5,424 nt of DNA from Methylococcaceae bacterium. GTDB lineage: Bacteria > Pseudomonadota > Gammaproteobacteria > Methylococcales > Methylomonadaceae. Under the pieces are notes generated by a model that worked only from the letters and a program-made list of their open reading frames with translations, ran no database searches and was not told the origin of the DNA. The stretch spans positions 1 through 5,424 of the forward strand of contig JAKIVF010000168.1 in NCBI GenBank assembly GCA_021647145.1, given 5' to 3'. Both the position numbers and the translations under genes were made by a program. Below, piece by piece: positions 4,981 to 5,424 of this stretch (position 1 is its first letter; the number at the start of each line of letters is the position of its first letter).

Positions 4981-5163
4981 TACTATTAACAGTTTTTACT
5001 CTGTACCTACCTTTATCATGATTAATAATAACCCTCTGGTCAAATATCCCATTCTTCCAAAACTCACATCGTCCCTTGTAGAAATTAACTGAAAAAGACT
5101 TGTTACCAGTTACTCAACCTATCTTTTTCATAAAAAGACTTAAAATCACATCAGATAAAGGTG
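4981..5163 (-). other. Leader/intergenic segment between metalloprotease and riboswitch candidate
   Basis: No supported gene. A 7 bp AT-rich inverted repeat TCTTTTT-atg-AAAAAGA (5138-5122) follows the metalloprotease stop and might act weakly in termination. The motif AAGTCTTTTT occurs twice (5140-5131 and 5101-5092). A frame from ATG 5131 has TGA at codon 6, then 59 open codons running into the riboswitch candidate (stop 4936-4934). No promoter with good -35 and -10 boxes could be placed. Confidence 0.4.
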
Positions 5164-5424
5164 TCAAAATTTAATTATCTTCGCTTGACTAATTTTCTTC
5201 TTTGTTAAAAACCAGCCCTGTATCTTATTAAAATGCCTTCCATAACTTTCCCCTATTTTAGGGTTACTAGCCATGATACTGCTCTTATCATTAATAGGAT
5301 TATCAGGGTCATTAGCCCCTCTTTTATATTCATCAAAAGCACCCAGCATATGTCCAAACTCATGCGCTACAATCTGGCCAGTATCTCGTAGATTCCAGTT
5401 AAGTTCATCGCTGTATCCTTTGCC
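5164..5424 (-). CDS. Zinc metalloprotease (metzincin-like), C-terminal 86 residues, 5' end beyond window
   Basis: Probable zinc-dependent endopeptidase. The visible part opens GKGYSDELNWNLRDTGQI and then has the zinc site HEFGHMLGAFDEY: His and His of HExxH, Glu as general base, and Asp as likely third ligand in HExxHxxGxxD, as in snapalysin-like metzincins and some bacterial toxin metalloproteases. About 27 residues later SSIMAS supplies a Met-turn, followed by ESYGRHFNKIQGWF and a short basic tail (LTKKKISQAKIIKF). Stop is TGA at 5166-5164. Signal peptide and upstream domains cannot be judged because they are outside the window. The gene reads in the same direction as the riboswitch and small gene, with about 180 bp between, so co-transcription is possible but unproven. 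Secreted protease or polymorphic-toxin-type domain are both plausible. Confidence 0.8.
   Translation of the reverse strand, partial: GKGYSDELNWNLRDTGQIVAHEFGHMLGAFDEYKRGANDPDNPINDKSSIMASNPKIGESYGRHFNKIQGWFLTKKKISQAKIIKF

Noticed and set aside
1..5424. tRNA, rRNA or CRISPR array
   Set aside because: No cloverleaf, rRNA-like stretch or regularly spaced repeats were seen.

Overview
The window is AT-rich DNA, probably from a gammaproteobacterium or a related proteobacterium. The grounds are codon and base use, the insertion-sequence families, and a likely cyclic-di-GMP riboswitch; the sequence alone does not identify a species. It looks like an accessory region: a defence system damaged by three insertion sequences (IS), followed by an apparently regulated small gene that is also broken.

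Layout. (1) 1-935, minus strand: a C5-cytosine DNA methyltransferase with an N-terminal helix-turn-helix, cut by the left window edge. (2) 990-1550, plus strand, divergent from it: a restriction endonuclease of the Eco47II/PmeII type (GGNCC-like specificity inferred). It has lost its C-terminus at the edge of an IS. (3) 1549-2672: a complete IS701/ISAba11-like element with 17-18 bp inverted ends and a 348-residue DDE transposase. (4) 2671-3254: the 5' third or so of an ISL3-family element on the minus strand, cut just after its first catalytic Asp. (5) 3314-4771: a complete IS5-superfamily element with 19 bp inverted ends. (6) 4866-4771, continuing at 3313-3263, minus strand: a small reading frame split by the IS5-like element. 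Removing the element restores a 47-codon frame with a strong ribosome-binding site. (7) 4980-4914, minus strand: a GEMM-type (c-di-GMP-I) riboswitch candidate directly upstream of that small gene. (8) 5424-5164, minus strand: the C-terminal end of a zinc metalloprotease with an HExxHxxGxxD site and a Met-turn.

Interpretation. The methyltransferase and endonuclease form a divergent restriction-modification pair that has probably lost restriction, leaving a solitary methyltransferase. The two ends of the IS701-like element lie in unrelated genes (the endonuclease and the ISL3 transposase) and no target duplication is seen. The simplest history is insertion into a resident ISL3 copy, followed by a deletion that removed the rest of ISL3 and the endonuclease 3' end. 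On the other side, the IS5-like insertion can be reversed on paper and reveals a small, probably membrane-associated peptide under possible c-di-GMP control. This is the least explained and most interesting part of the window.
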